Position numbers and translations under genes: made by a program. The notes below the pieces were generated by a model. That model saw only the letters and a program-made list of their open reading frames with translations, made no database searches and was not told where the DNA came from. From Brevibacillus agri (GTDB taxonomy: Bacteria > Bacillota > Bacilli > Brevibacillales > Brevibacillaceae): a stretch of 64,000 bases of DNA. Positions within the stretch are counted from its first letter, which is position 1, and every line of letters starts with the position of its first letter. Below, one piece after another: positions 18,490-27,894 of the stretch. The stretch covers positions 3,216,001 through 3,280,000 of the forward strand of contig NZ_CP026363.1 of NCBI RefSeq assembly GCF_004117055.1, written 5' to 3'.

Positions 18490-20123
18490 TATTTTTTCGT
18501 TGCCCAACGCGCACTTGGGAAAGCGTTGACCGGATATGTCAAACCTTCCAAGTTTGGTTTAACCAAGTAGTTTTGCTGATAGTGGTAAATCGGAATGAAC
18601 GGCATGTCATCCATCAGGACCGCTTCGGCTTTATGCAGCAATTCCATCCGTTTGTTCGGATCTTGCTCGACTTTTGCCGCCATGTTGAGTTGATCGTACT
18701 CCTTGTTCACCCAGCCAGTGCGGTTGTTCGGGCTGTCGCCCAAATAGTAGTCGAGGTTAAACGCCGGGTCGCTGATTTGGCCTACCCAACCCATACGAGC
18801 CATTTGATAGTTCTTTTGTTTCGTCGTGTCGAGGTACACTTTCCACTCTTGGTTCATCATCTTCACTTCTACGCCCAGGTTTTTCTTCAACATTTCCTGA
18901 ATCGCCTGCGCTACTTTTTTGTGGCTCTCATCTGTGTTGTACATGAGCGTTACTTCAGGCAGAGTAGACCAGCCCTCTTCCTGCATGCCCTCTGCGAGCA
19001 GCTTTTTCGCTTCTGCCACGTCTTCTTTGAAGTAGTCGCCGCCTTCTTCGCGGAAGTCTTTGCCTGTCGGCGTGATCGCTCCGCGCGGTACCATCGAGTA
19101 AGCTGGCGTTTCTCCGCCCTGGCTGACCATTTCGGTCAACGCTTTGCGGTCGATTGCCATTGCGAAAGCACGGCGGACCTTTTTGTTGGTGAACGGCTCT
19201 TTCGTTACGTTGAACATGTACATGTACGTGCCGTAGTATGGAACGGATTTGTAGTCAGGGCTTGATTTTTCCTGGGCGAGAATGTCAGAAGGCATCTCTT
19301 TGTTGAAATCAAGCTCGCCGCTTTTGTACATCTGGTAGGACGTCGTGGCATCGTTCACCATTTTCCAGGTGATCTTCTCCATTTTTACGTCGTCCTTGTT
19401 CCAGTAATGCTCGTTCTTTTCAATGACCAGCTCGGAGTCATGCTTCCAGGAAACGAGCTTGTACGCGCCGTTGGAAATGTACGTTTCCGCATCGGCTGCC
19501 CATTTTGGATTGGCTTCGGCCAGCTTTTTGTTGATCGGATGCCAGTAGCGGGTTGCGAGCATTTTGTCGAAGTAGGAAGTTGGCGCTACCAGTTCGATTT
19601 CCAGCGTTTTTTCGTCTACAGCCTTGATGCCGACGTCTTCTGCTTTTCCAGTCCCTTTGTTGTAAGCCTCTGCTCCTTTAATGTAGTAGAGCAGATAGGC
19701 AGTCGTGGAAGCAGTCGCCGGATCAATGTGCTTCATGAACGTATAGGCGAAATCTTCTGCCGTCACCGGCTCGCCGTTCGACCACTTCGCATCGTCACGC
19801 AAAATGAACGTGTACTTCAACTTGTCGTCGGACAGCTTCACTTCTTTTGCTGCGCCCAGGATCGGATTGCCCTCTTTGTCCTTGGTGTACAGCCCTTCGC
19901 CCAGATGATCCATAATCCAGAACGAGGTCGTATCTGTGGAGGTGAGCGGGTTCAAGTCAGGCGGTTCTGACTTGGCGTTGAACACGACTTCTTGTTTGAC
20001 CGCAGCAGTTGGAGCACCTGTAGCGGCACCTCCGTTGGTTGCTGTCCCGCCGCTGCCGCCGCAGCCAGCAAGCGCTGGCACCACGAGCGACAGAGACAGG
20101 GCAAAAGCAGCTAGTTTCTTCAC
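18489..20123 (-). CDS. oppA: Oligopeptide ABC transporter substrate-binding lipoprotein OppA
   Basis: This 544-residue extracellular receptor delivers oligopeptides to the OppBCDF transporter. The signal peptide ends in LAGCG (Cys21 lipidation), followed by a Gly/Thr/Ala linker and a complete SBP_bac_5 domain (SEPPDLNPLTSTDT near its start). The start is GTG at 20123 behind GGGGGAACC. Unlike the B. subtilis order oppABCDF, the receptor gene comes last here, 36 bases after oppF. A strong hairpin right after it may raise its mRNA level relative to the peptidase genes. A dipeptide rather than oligopeptide preference is possible. Confidence 0.92.
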   Translation of the reverse strand: MKKLAAFALSLSLVVPALAGCGGSGGTATNGGAATGAPTAAVKQEVVFNAKSEPPDLNPLTSTDTTSFWIMDHLGEGLYTKDKEGNPILGAAKEVKLSDDKLKYTFILRDDAKWSNGEPVTAEDFAYTFMKHIDPATASTTAYLLYYIKGAEAYNKGTGKAEDVGIKAVDEKTLEIELVAPTSYFDKMLATRYWHPINKKLAEANPKWAADAETYISNGAYKLVSWKHDSELVIEKNEHYWNKDDVKMEKITWKMVNDATTSYQMYKSGELDFNKEMPSDILAQEKSSPDYKSVPYYGTYMYMFNVTKEPFTNKKVRRAFAMAIDRKALTEMVSQGGETPAYSMVPRGAITPTGKDFREEGGDYFKEDVAEAKKLLAEGMQEEGWSTLPEVTLMYNTDESHKKVAQAIQEMLKKNLGVEVKMMNQEWKVYLDTTKQKNYQMARMGWVGQISDPAFNLDYYLGDSPNNRTGWVNKEYDQLNMAAKVEQDPNKRMELLHKAEAVLMDDMPFIPIYHYQQNYLVKPNLEGLTYPVNAFPSARWATKK

Positions 20124-20159
20124 AATGGTTCCCCCTGTATAAAAAGATGTAAAATCGTA

Positions 20160-21107
20160 CTACCGATACAAATGGCAGGCGACCCAATGGTTGGGCGCCG
20201 CCTCGATCCACTCCGGCACCTCTTGTGCGCATTGCTCGGTTGCTTTCGGGCAGCGCGTCCGGAAGACGCAGCCGCTCGGAGCATTGGCAGGGCTCGGCAA
20301 ATCCCCCTGCAAAATGATGCGCTCCCGCTTGATCGTCGGGTCGGGAATCGGGATCGATGACAACAAGGCTTGCGTATATGGATGCAATGGTTTGGCGTAA
20401 AGCTCGAAGCTCTCGGCCATTTCCACCATTTTCCCTAAGTACATGACGCCAATTTTCGTCGAGATATGCTTGACCATCGACAGGTCGTGGGCGATGAACA
20501 GGTAGGTCAGCCCTTTGTCCTGCTGCAAATCTTCCAGCAGATTGACGACCTGCGCCTGGATCGACACATCGAGCGCAGAAATCGGCTCGTCGGCGATGAT
20601 AAATTCCGGCTCGACCGCCAGTGCCCGCGCGATGCCGATCCGTTGCCGCTGACCGCCGGAAAACTCATGCGGAAACCGGCTGGCGTGCTGCTTGGAGAGA
20701 CCGACCAGCTCCAGCAGCTCCTTGACCCGATCGGCGCGCGCCCCGCGCGACAAGCCGTGGATGTCCAAGCCTTCTGCGATAATATCCATGACCGTCATGC
20801 GCGGATTGAGACTGGCCTGCGGGTCCTGGAAGATCATCTGCACATCGCGGTTGAACTGCGCCGAGTCTTTTCCTTTTAATTGGTGTACATTTTTGCCCTT
20901 GAACAAAACTTCGCCGTCTGTCCGGTCGTACAGGCGAATCATCGTCCTGCCGAGCGTCGACTTTCCGCAGCCGCTTTCCCCTACCAGCCCGAGCGTCTCT
21001 CCCCGCTTGATCGAAAACGTGACCCCATCTACCGCCTTGAGCTGGATGCCGTTGCCGATCTCGAAATGTTTCTTCAAATTTTTTACTTCCAGCAATGACT
21101 CACTCAT
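20160..21107 (-). CDS. oppF: Oligopeptide ABC transporter ATP-binding protein OppF
   Basis: This 315-residue ATPase of the peptide importer has Walker [10 protein letters not shown] near residue 43, signature [15 protein letters not shown], Walker B FIIADEP, and the C-terminal Cys-containing oligopeptide/dipeptide extension ([15 protein letters not shown]), which in this family can carry an Fe-S cluster. ATG 21107 immediately follows the oppD stop (21108-21110). It pairs with OppD as heterodimeric motor. Confidence 0.94.
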   Translation of the reverse strand: MSESLLEVKNLKKHFEIGNGIQLKAVDGVTFSIKRGETLGLVGESGCGKSTLGRTMIRLYDRTDGEVLFKGKNVHQLKGKDSAQFNRDVQMIFQDPQASLNPRMTVMDIIAEGLDIHGLSRGARADRVKELLELVGLSKQHASRFPHEFSGGQRQRIGIARALAVEPEFIIADEPISALDVSIQAQVVNLLEDLQQDKGLTYLFIAHDLSMVKHISTKIGVMYLGKMVEMAESFELYAKPLHPYTQALLSSIPIPDPTIKRERIILQGDLPSPANAPSGCVFRTRCPKATEQCAQEVPEWIEAAPNHWVACHLYR

Positions 21108-22127
21108 CTACGTCTGCCTCCCTGCTGCTACGAGCTCATCCAGCTTGGGCGCCCGAGGATCATGCAACCAGCATGCTGCCTGGTGTGCATTTTCAAACAC
21201 GCTAGCCTCTGGCATCTGCTGCTCGCATATTTCCATCGCAAACTGGCAGCGCGGGGCAAACGGGCAGCCTTTTGGCGGATGGAACAAGTCTGGCGGCGCG
21301 CCTTCGATCGGCACGAGCCGTTCTTTTTCCTCGCCATCAATACGCGGCAGCGAGCGCATCAGCCCCCATGTGTACGGGTGCTTCGGATTGGCGAAAATGT
21401 CCTCGACCTTGCCCGTCTCGACGACGATCCCTGCGTACATGACGACAGCGCGGTGCGCGATCTCCGCTACGACCCCCAGATCGTGCGTAATCATCACGAT
21501 AGAAAGCTGCTGCTTGGCTTGCAGTTCGCGCAGCAAATCGAGAATTTGCGCCTGAATCGTCACGTCGAGCGCCGTAGTCGGCTCGTCGGCGATCACCAGC
21601 TTCGGATTGTTGGCCAGCGCGATGGCGATGACGACGCGCTGGCGCATGCCGCCGGAAAATTCGTGCGGGTATTGATCGACCCGTTTTTCCGGATCGGGAA
21701 TGCCGACCAGCCGCAGCATTTCCATGGCCTTTTGCCGCGCTTCTTCCTTCGTCACCTGCTGAGAGCGCACGAAGCCTTCCACGATCTGGGCTCCTACCTT
21801 CATCGTCGGGTTCAGTGCGGTCATCGGGTCTTGGAACACCATCCCGATTTCGGCGCCGCGCAAGGCGAGCAACTCTTTTTTGCTCAGGCTCGTGATGTCT
21901 TTTCCGGCAAAGCGGATGCGCCCGTCGACGATCCGTCCCGGCGGATTCGGGATCAAGCCCATGATCGCCTGGGCGGTCACGCTCTTTCCGCAGCCGCTCT
22001 CTCCGACTACAGCGACGGTTTCGCCGCGGTCGACGTGAAACGTGACGCCGCGCACCGCCTGTACTTCTCCCCCGTATGTCTTGAAATGTACCCGGAGGTT
22101 TTCTACTTGCAGCAATTGCTCTGTCAT
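21108..22127 (-). CDS. oppD: Oligopeptide ABC transporter ATP-binding protein OppD
   Basis: This 339-residue ATPase partner of OppF has Walker [10 protein letters not shown], signature [15 protein letters not shown], Walker B LVIADEP and a C-terminal Cys-rich extension ([15 protein letters not shown]). ATG 22127 lies behind AGGAGG, 28 bases after oppC. The extension and gene order assign it to the peptide/nickel family; DppD is the main alternative name. Confidence 0.94.
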   Translation of the reverse strand: MTEQLLQVENLRVHFKTYGGEVQAVRGVTFHVDRGETVAVVGESGCGKSVTAQAIMGLIPNPPGRIVDGRIRFAGKDITSLSKKELLALRGAEIGMVFQDPMTALNPTMKVGAQIVEGFVRSQQVTKEEARQKAMEMLRLVGIPDPEKRVDQYPHEFSGGMRQRVVIAIALANNPKLVIADEPTTALDVTIQAQILDLLRELQAKQQLSIVMITHDLGVVAEIAHRAVVMYAGIVVETGKVEDIFANPKHPYTWGLMRSLPRIDGEEKERLVPIEGAPPDLFHPPKGCPFAPRCQFAMEICEQQMPEASVFENAHQAACWLHDPRAPKLDELVAAGRQT

Positions 22128-22155
22128 GCCCGGTTCCTCCTATCCTTGGGCGCGG

Positions 22156-23100
22156 TTACTCACGAATCCGCGGGTCGAGTGCGTCCTGCAAGCCATCGCC
22201 GAAAACGTTGAAGGCGAACATCGTCAGCGAGATCATCAAAGCCGGGAAGAACAGCCTCCACCAGTCTCCGGTCAAAATCACGCCCAGCGCATCGTTCGTC
22301 ATCGTCCCCCAGCTAGCGATGGGAGCTTGTACCCCCAAGCCGAGAAAGCTCAGGAACGATTCGGCAAAAATCGCCGACGGAATGGTGAACGTCAGGTTGA
22401 CGATAATGACGCCAATCGTGTTCGGAATCAGGTGGCGCAGCAGGATGCGCGGAAATTTTGCCCCGAGCACCTGGGCCGCCATAATGAACTCCTGGTTTTT
22501 CAACTGCAAAATCTGCCCGCGCACGAGCCGGGCCATCCCGGTCCAACCAGTTGCCGACAAGGCGATGATAATCGTCAAAATTCCCGGCTCCATGACGACC
22601 ATCAGCATGATGACGACCAGCAAGTACGGCAAGCCGTACAGCACCTCGATCAGACGCATGATGATCGTGTCGATGCGGTCGCCGCGTTTTCCCCGGCCCG
22701 CCATGTATCCGGCAATCCCTCCGATCGTGACCCCGATCACGAGGTCGATCAGCGCCGCTGTGACGCCGATGATGAGCGAGATTCGCGCTCCGTACCAGGT
22801 GCGGGAAAACATGTCCCGTCCAAGCTCGTCCGTCCCGAACCAATGCTCGGCGGATATTTCCTGATTCGCGGTCAAAAGGCTCTGGTCCGAGTAGCTGTAC
22901 GGCACCAGATGCGGCCCGACGATGGCCATGACCACCATCAGCACGATGAGCGTAAAGCCTACCATCGCGAGCTTGTTGCGGACGAGCTTGCGCGTCACCT
23001 GTTGAAAATGGGTCAGGCTCGGCCGCATCTGGACAGCTTGCCCGTCTGTTTTTTGTGCTCTTGGTCGAAACAGCTCATTCGCTGCTTGTTCTGCCGCCAT
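22156..23100 (-). CDS. oppC: Oligopeptide ABC transporter permease OppC
   Basis: This 314-residue inner-membrane permease has an N-terminal extension of about 30 residues, the OppC_N segment and six predicted transmembrane helices. The EAA loop that contacts the ATPases is at MAAQVLGAKFPRILLRHLIPN. ATG 23100 is preceded by GGGGGAGG and lies 3 bases after the oppB stop. It forms the pore with OppB. Confidence 0.93.
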   Translation of the reverse strand: MAAEQAANELFRPRAQKTDGQAVQMRPSLTHFQQVTRKLVRNKLAMVGFTLIVLMVVMAIVGPHLVPYSYSDQSLLTANQEISAEHWFGTDELGRDMFSRTWYGARISLIIGVTAALIDLVIGVTIGGIAGYMAGRGKRGDRIDTIIMRLIEVLYGLPYLLVVIMLMVVMEPGILTIIIALSATGWTGMARLVRGQILQLKNQEFIMAAQVLGAKFPRILLRHLIPNTIGVIIVNLTFTIPSAIFAESFLSFLGLGVQAPIASWGTMTNDALGVILTGDWWRLFFPALMISLTMFAFNVFGDGLQDALDPRIRE

Positions 23101-23103
23101 TGG

Positions 23104-24036
23104 CTACCTCCCCCTGCTCGACAATTTGATGCGCGGATCAATGAACATGTACGCCAGGTCAATCAAGAAAATAATCAGCACGAGAATCGCGCTGTAAAAC
23201 ACCGTTGTTCCCAAAATGACCGGATAATCCCGGTTGAAAATACCGTCCACGAAATATTTCCCGATACCCGGCACCGCGAAAATTTTCTCGACGACGAACG
23301 TTCCGGTCAAAAGCCCGGCCACCAGCGGACCGAGGAACGTGACGACCGGCAAAATCGCGTTGCGAATGCCGTGGCGGACTACAATCAGAAAAGTCGGAAT
23401 CCCTTTTGCCTCCGCTGTCCGTATGTAGTTCTGGTTCATGACTTCGATCATGCTCGTCCGCATGTAGCGCGTGATGATCGCGAGCGGCCCGAAGGCAAGT
23501 GCCAGGGAAGGCAACACGGAATGCTTCCAGCTTGCGAGCGTCGCGACCGGGAACAGTGGCCACTTGATCGCCAGATAGTTAATCAACAGCGGCGCCATGA
23601 TGAAGCTCGGTACCGCAATCCCCAGGACGGCCATGACCATCGCCGCATAATCAATCCATGTATTTCGGTTTAATGCCGCAATTATTCCGAATATCAGTCC
23701 AAAAAAAAGCGCAATGACGATTGCCTGCATCCCGATCAGGGCCGACGCCCCGAACCCGTCTTTAATCATATCGTTGACCCCGCGTGTCTCTGATTTGATC
23801 GAAGGGCCCAGGTCCAGCATCGCCAAGCTTTTCAGATAAGACAAATACTGCATCGGCAGCGGCTCATCCAGATGGTACTTGGCGCGCAAGTTGAGCAAAA
23901 TTTGCTCCGGGAGCTGATCGGATTCCGAGGCGAACGGATCGCCCGGGATCATGTGCATTAAGGAAAACGTCAGCGTAACGATAATCCACAGCGTAACGAC
24001 CATCATCAAAATTCGTTTTAACAAGTAACGCGCCAT
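23104..24036 (-). CDS. oppB: Oligopeptide ABC transporter permease OppB
   Basis: This 310-residue permease has a start typical of OppB (MARYLLKRILMMVVTL), six transmembrane helices and the EAA loop YIRTAEAKGIPTFLIVVRHGIRN. It is the first gene of the opp-peptidase operon. A near-consensus promoter lies at 24136-24164 on the minus strand, and its leader carries one copy of an 18-bp direct repeat shared with the divergent regulator side. Confidence 0.93.
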   Translation of the reverse strand: MARYLLKRILMMVVTLWIIVTLTFSLMHMIPGDPFASESDQLPEQILLNLRAKYHLDEPLPMQYLSYLKSLAMLDLGPSIKSETRGVNDMIKDGFGASALIGMQAIVIALFFGLIFGIIAALNRNTWIDYAAMVMAVLGIAVPSFIMAPLLINYLAIKWPLFPVATLASWKHSVLPSLALAFGPLAIITRYMRTSMIEVMNQNYIRTAEAKGIPTFLIVVRHGIRNAILPVVTFLGPLVAGLLTGTFVVEKIFAVPGIGKYFVDGIFNRDYPVILGTTVFYSAILVLIIFLIDLAYMFIDPRIKLSSRGR

Positions 24037-24112
24037 TTTCTTCTTATTCCCCCTATCCAGGCTTGCAAAAAACGTGCTTCTCTCTCGTTCGGCCCCCTTT
24101 AACGGAAATTAA

Positions 24113-24130
24113 CCTAAAACATTCCTTAAA
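24113..24130. repeat. 18-bp direct repeat, copy 1 (candidate operator)
   Basis: CCTAAAACATTCCTTAAA covers about +1 to +17 of the predicted opp transcript. It differs at one base from the copy at 24252-24269 in the same orientation. The position suggests repressor or attenuator binding by the divergent regulator. Confidence 0.6.
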
Positions 24131-24135
24131 TCAAC

Positions 24136-24164
24136 AATATAGTGATATCTGTATTTAATGTCAA
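24136..24164 (-). promoter_or_regulatory. Promoter of the opp-peptidase operon
   Basis: On the minus strand TTGACA (24159-24164) and TATATT (24136-24141) are separated by 17 bases, close to the sigma-A consensus. Predicted start is near 24129, giving a leader of about 93 bases before oppB. Confidence 0.75.
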
Positions 24165-24251
24165 TTCTGATTTTTTGTTTTACTCATAATTTTTTTCATC
24201 GGTTGCAACTCGCCTGTTCTAATAGTAAACTACGCTAATACGGAATTTTTC

Positions 24252-24269
24252 CCTAAAACATCCCTTAAA
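24252..24269. repeat. 18-bp direct repeat, copy 2 (candidate operator)
   Basis: CCTAAAACATCCCTTAAA lies 139 bases from copy 1 and downstream of a possible regulator promoter, with TTGCAA at 24203-24208 and TAAACT at 24226-24231, spacing 17. It could mediate autoregulation. Confidence 0.6.
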
Positions 24270-24424
24270 CGCCTTTTGCTCACGTGCTGGATTTCCTTTG
24301 CTTGGGCTGGGTATTTATGGCATTGGCATCAAGAATATAACGATACGATAATGCCGAAAAGAGGATCGATCCACTTCGTGACGAATAGGTTATCCCGTAC
24401 TTTACCGTTTAGTTGGAGGACATG

Positions 24425-25741
24425 ATGATTATAAGAGTCGGCTTAGTAGGTCCGAAAGATTCCGTGGAATTGATGAAAAAGGTGGGACGAGAGTTCGCAG
24501 ACCGCCTCGTCCTGATTCCGTTTGTTTACCAGCGCGCGGAGGAAGCGGCTACGATCGTGGTAGAAAACGAGCCGGAGGTAGATATCTGGTTTTTCTCCGG
24601 GATTGGCCCCTACTCGATGGCGAAGCAGCATTTGCACAAGCAAAAAGCTTTTTATCCGCAAATCAACGCCAGTGTGCTGACGAAGGTGCTCCTGGAATTG
24701 GTGTACCGCGACGGGCTATCGCTGGATCGCGTCAGCTTCGATACCGTATCAGAAATGCATTTTCGCGAAACGCTGGAGGAGCTTGGGCTGACGTGCGAGC
24801 AGCCGTATCTCAATCCGTACCAGGAGTTCCGGCTCACCAACCACCTCGTCGCCTATCACACGGCTCTCGTCCGGGAAGGAAAAGTAGACGCCTGCGTCAC
24901 CGGGATGCTGTCCGTGACCGAAGAACTGCAGCGCCAAGGGATCAAGGTGTACCGGATGGGCTTCACCCGTCTGACGTTCCGCGAAATTTTCAAGCAAATT
25001 TTGCAGGAGGGCGAGACGCTGCACTTCAAACGGTCGCAAATCGCCGTGCAACTGCTGGAAGTATCCGATATGGACAAGCTCGCCAATGAACCTGCAAACG
25101 CTTACGATTTGCGCCGCCTCGACCTCAAGCTGCAGGAGATCGTGCTCGACTACACCGAATCCATCTCGGGAAGCTTCGTCTCGTTGGGCAACTACAAGTT
25201 CATTTTGTTTTCTACACGCGGCTCGTTCGAAGACAACCCGGCGTTCCATCCGACGTGCCTGCTGGAAAAAATCATGCTGCTCACCAACTCGACAGCCAAT
25301 ATGGGCATCGGCTTTGGCGTCACCGCGCTGGCGGCCGAACGCAACGCGCAGCTCGCGCTCGTCCACGCCAAAAAGCACGGAAACGCCGCGATTCTCGTCG
25401 ATCACGACGGCTCCATCGAAGGCCCCTTGCGCCAGGCCAAAAGCATCAGCTACGAGTACTGGACAGAGGACAAGGAGAGCAGCGAAGGACTGAAAAAGGC
25501 CGGGGTCAGCATTACGACCTTGAACAAAATCATTTCGGTGCAAAAGGCGTTGGGGCAAAATTACATCAGCGCGGCGGAAATGGCCGAATGGATGGGCATG
25601 ACGCCGCGCAATGCCAGACGGATTTTGAGCGATCTGGCGGAGCACAACGTCATCGAGCAGATCGGCGAGGAAACCCCGACCAATCGCGGACGCCCGCGCA
25701 AAATTTACCGCGTTCTCCCCGCTTTATCGGACAGCCCGTAA
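24425..25741 (+). CDS. Transcriptional regulator with sensor domains and C-terminal winged helix
   Basis: This 438-residue protein has three parts. Residues 1-200 form an alpha/beta region starting IIRVGLVGPKDSV that resembles the receptor part of PrpR-like sensors. A middle part (about 225-350) has IGFGVTALAAERNAQLAL and resembles a degenerate nucleotidyl-cyclase/GGDEF-like fold without the catalytic motif. The C-terminus (about 365-435) is a winged helix (SAAEMAEWMGMTPRNARRIL, then RGRPRKIY). ATG 24425 is 5 bases after GGAGG; ATG 24422 and TTG 24413 are also in frame. It is divergent from oppB and probably controls the opp-peptidase operon. I cannot name a characterised orthologue. Confidence 0.75.
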   Translation: MIIRVGLVGPKDSVELMKKVGREFADRLVLIPFVYQRAEEAATIVVENEPEVDIWFFSGIGPYSMAKQHLHKQKAFYPQINASVLTKVLLELVYRDGLSLDRVSFDTVSEMHFRETLEELGLTCEQPYLNPYQEFRLTNHLVAYHTALVREGKVDACVTGMLSVTEELQRQGIKVYRMGFTRLTFREIFKQILQEGETLHFKRSQIAVQLLEVSDMDKLANEPANAYDLRRLDLKLQEIVLDYTESISGSFVSLGNYKFILFSTRGSFEDNPAFHPTCLLEKIMLLTNSTANMGIGFGVTALAAERNAQLALVHAKKHGNAAILVDHDGSIEGPLRQAKSISYEYWTEDKESSEGLKKAGVSITTLNKIISVQKALGQNYISAAEMAEWMGMTPRNARRILSDLAEHNVIEQIGEETPTNRGRPRKIYRVLPALSDSP

Positions 25742-25765
25742 GTACAATCGTCCGCATGCCCGATT

Positions 25766-25857
25766 AGAAAACTTGGCCGCGCCGCCAACGGCTTGGCGCA
25801 GCCTTAGTTGCACGAATGCTCGATAACCAGCTTATCCATTGTTATCTGTACAGTACA
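25766..25857. repeat. Dispersed palindromic element, copy B
   Basis: AGAAAACTTGGCCGCGCC, then GGCTTGGCGCAGCC, CTTAG, CTTATCCATT and CTGTACAGTACA follow the same order as copy A at 11824-11909. It lies between the regulator stop and the terminator of the EamA gene. Confidence 0.55.
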
Positions 25858-25916
25858 AAAAACCAGTCTGAGACACGGTGCGCGTTTGAAGCGATGCCGT
25901 GGCGGACTGGTTTTTT
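25855..25916. terminator. Long hairpin terminator downstream of the EamA gene
   Basis: AAAAACCAGTC (25858-25868) pairs with GACTGGTTTTT (25905-25915), with a second inner stem CACGG/CCGTG. Oligo-T runs occur on both strands, so it can end both the minus-strand transporter transcript and the plus-strand regulator transcript. Confidence 0.8.
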
Positions 25917-25945
25917 GCCGTTTGGTTTTTGGCTTTTGTATGGTT

Positions 25946-26863
25946 CTAAACGTTGCAGCGATTCGGACGATCGGCGAGCCTTTGCGCCGCCGCCTGCGCG
26001 GACCGCTTCGAGCGCACGCTGGCGACGACGACGCCTGCGACGATCAAAAGAGAGCCGCCCGCCTGGATCGCGGTCACCTGCGAGCCAAGCAGCAAAAAGC
26101 CGACGAGCATCGCCACGAACGGCTGCAAGTTGAGAAAAATCGCCGCCTTCCCTGTCCCGACAATTTTCAACTGCGAATTCCAGACGATCCCGCAAACGCC
26201 TTGCATGAGAATCGCGGTGACGATCAGCATGCCCCACGCCCACGCTTCATGGCTGATGTGCGCCGTGGAATCGAGCGTCAGCATCGCCGCAGGCGTCAAA
26301 AACAGCGTCCCGACCGTCGTCGAATACACCGTCGTAATGAACGGCTGCATCGTCTGCGTCAGCTTGCGAATGATAATCATCGACGCCGAGAACGTCACCA
26401 TCGCAATCACGATCAACAGCACGCCTTTGGAGATGGAGAGGCCCGCTCCAATCCCCACGACGAAAAAAGTGCCGAGCAAGGCGATGCCCGAACCGATTTT
26501 CATGCGCAGCGTAAACTGCTCCTTCAAAAACAGCGAGGCCAGAACGGCTGTCACAATCGGCGCCAGCGACAGGATCAGCGAGGCGGTCGTGGCGTCTGTC
26601 GTCAGCAGGCCGTTGAAATACGCCGTCTGATTGGCCAGGGTGCCGATGAGTCCGAGCAAGACGAGCAGCCCCAGCTCGCGCAGCGTAATTTTCACGAATT
26701 TTTTCGTCAGCCAGGCGTACAAAATCAAAAACAGCGACGTGAAAATCAGCCGGACATCGGCGAGAAACAGCGGAGGAAACTCTTTGACCAGCATGCTTCC
26801 GAACACAAAGTTGCTTCCCCACAGCGTCACACAAAAAAGCAGCAGCAAGTATGAACGAATCAT
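25946..26863 (-). CDS. EamA/DMT family transporter
   Basis: This 305-residue membrane protein has ten hydrophobic helices in two EamA repeats. The N-terminal FCVTLWGSNFV and the second-repeat segment near SASMIIIRKL are typical of the drug/metabolite transporter superfamily. Members export amino acids, nucleosides or drugs; the substrate here is unknown. ATG 26863 is preceded by AAGGA. It is monocistronic, with a strong terminator behind it. Confidence 0.88.
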   Translation of the reverse strand: MIRSYLLLLFCVTLWGSNFVFGSMLVKEFPPLFLADVRLIFTSLFLILYAWLTKKFVKITLRELGLLVLLGLIGTLANQTAYFNGLLTTDATTASLILSLAPIVTAVLASLFLKEQFTLRMKIGSGIALLGTFFVVGIGAGLSISKGVLLIVIAMVTFSASMIIIRKLTQTMQPFITTVYSTTVGTLFLTPAAMLTLDSTAHISHEAWAWGMLIVTAILMQGVCGIVWNSQLKIVGTGKAAIFLNLQPFVAMLVGFLLLGSQVTAIQAGGSLLIVAGVVVASVRSKRSAQAAAQRLADRPNRCNV

Positions 26864-26967
26864 CGTTTTTTCCTTCTTTCACCCGTTACATGATGGAATC
26901 CCGTATGCAATCGTACATGAGAAGGCCAAAAAAGTCCATGTGCAGATGAGCCATACTCTGCCCCAAT

Positions 26968-27894
26968 TTATGTCTGGCGGCAAGCCGGGGAACCAAGGTT
27001 AAAGACGGAGTGGGCAATCAGCTCGTAGGAGCGCAGCCGTTTGGCGTAATCCGGAATGTCGGTGATGACCATGATTTCCGCTGCTTGATAGCGCTCTGCC
27101 AGTTCTTGCAGCTTTTCCCGGACAAAAAGCGGATCGCCCGCGATCGGCGGCCTGCGGAACGCGGCGCTGCTCGCTTGCGCACAGGCGCTCGCCTCCTCCA
27201 TCGTCTCGGCGCAAATGACGCCGACGGCAACGATGACCTCCGGCTTTGGCTGCCGGACGGACGGCTTGTAGTCTCGCTTGTACGCGGCAATGACGTCCTC
27301 CCCTTCCGCTTCGCTCATAAACAGGCCGAACGCGTAGCCTGCCCCGTTTGCCGCGGCGTAGCCCGCGCTTTTTTGATTGGTCCCGAGCAACCATAGCTGC
27401 GGCGGCTGTGGCGGGAGCGGTCGGGCGAGGACAGGCTCGCCCTCGACGGTGAACGCGTGGCCCAGCAAGGCAGCCAGTTGCGCGACAAGCTCCGGCATCC
27501 GGCCAACCTGCTGCAAAAAATGGTCGTTCAACGCCATCGTCGCATGCGCAGAGCCTCCCGGCGCGCGGCCGACGCCAAGATCGATTCGTCCAGGGTACAA
27601 GGTCGAAAGCAGATGAAAAGCTTCGGCCACTTTGTACGGCTTGTAATGCGGCAGCAGCACCGCTCCCGACCCAATCCGGATGCTGCTCGTCTGTGCCCCG
27701 ATATGCGCGAGCAAAACTTCCGGCGCAGACGAAGCCAATCCGGGCATGTCGTGATGCTCGGACACCCAGTAACGGCAGTAGCCGAGCGCTTCAGCGGTTT
27801 GGGCCAGCAGCACTGATTGCCGCAGGGCAACAGCCGGATCGACTCCCCCGTAGATGGGCGACAAATCCAGCACGCTTAGTTTTTCTAAAGTCAT
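26968..27894 (-). CDS. LLM class flavin-dependent oxidoreductase (MsnO8 family)
   Basis: This luciferase-like TIM-barrel monooxygenase or reductase would use FMN or F420. The 308-residue protein begins MTLEKLSVLDLSPI and contains RYWVSEHHDMPGLASSAPEV and LGVGRAPGG, diagnostic of the MsnO8-type subgroup. A longer in-frame start at 27954 exists, but ATG 27894 has AGGTGG upstream and matches the family's usual start. It is monocistronic. The substrate is unknown. Confidence 0.88.
   Translation of the reverse strand: MTLEKLSVLDLSPIYGGVDPAVALRQSVLLAQTAEALGYCRYWVSEHHDMPGLASSAPEVLLAHIGAQTSSIRIGSGAVLLPHYKPYKVAEAFHLLSTLYPGRIDLGVGRAPGGSAHATMALNDHFLQQVGRMPELVAQLAALLGHAFTVEGEPVLARPLPPQPPQLWLLGTNQKSAGYAAANGAGYAFGLFMSEAEGEDVIAAYKRDYKPSVRQPKPEVIVAVGVICAETMEEASACAQASSAAFRRPPIAGDPLFVREKLQELAERYQAAEIMVITDIPDYAKRLRSYELIAHSVFNLGSPACRQT

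Larger units (their letters stand above)
24037..24424. other. Divergent intergenic region between oppB and its regulator
   Basis: This 388-base gene-free stretch is AT-rich compared with its surroundings. It holds the opp promoter, a weaker candidate promoter for the regulator, the two 18-bp direct repeats, and a GGCATT...AATGCC inverted repeat near 24317-24355. No ORF with ribosome-binding signals is visible. Confidence 0.7.
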
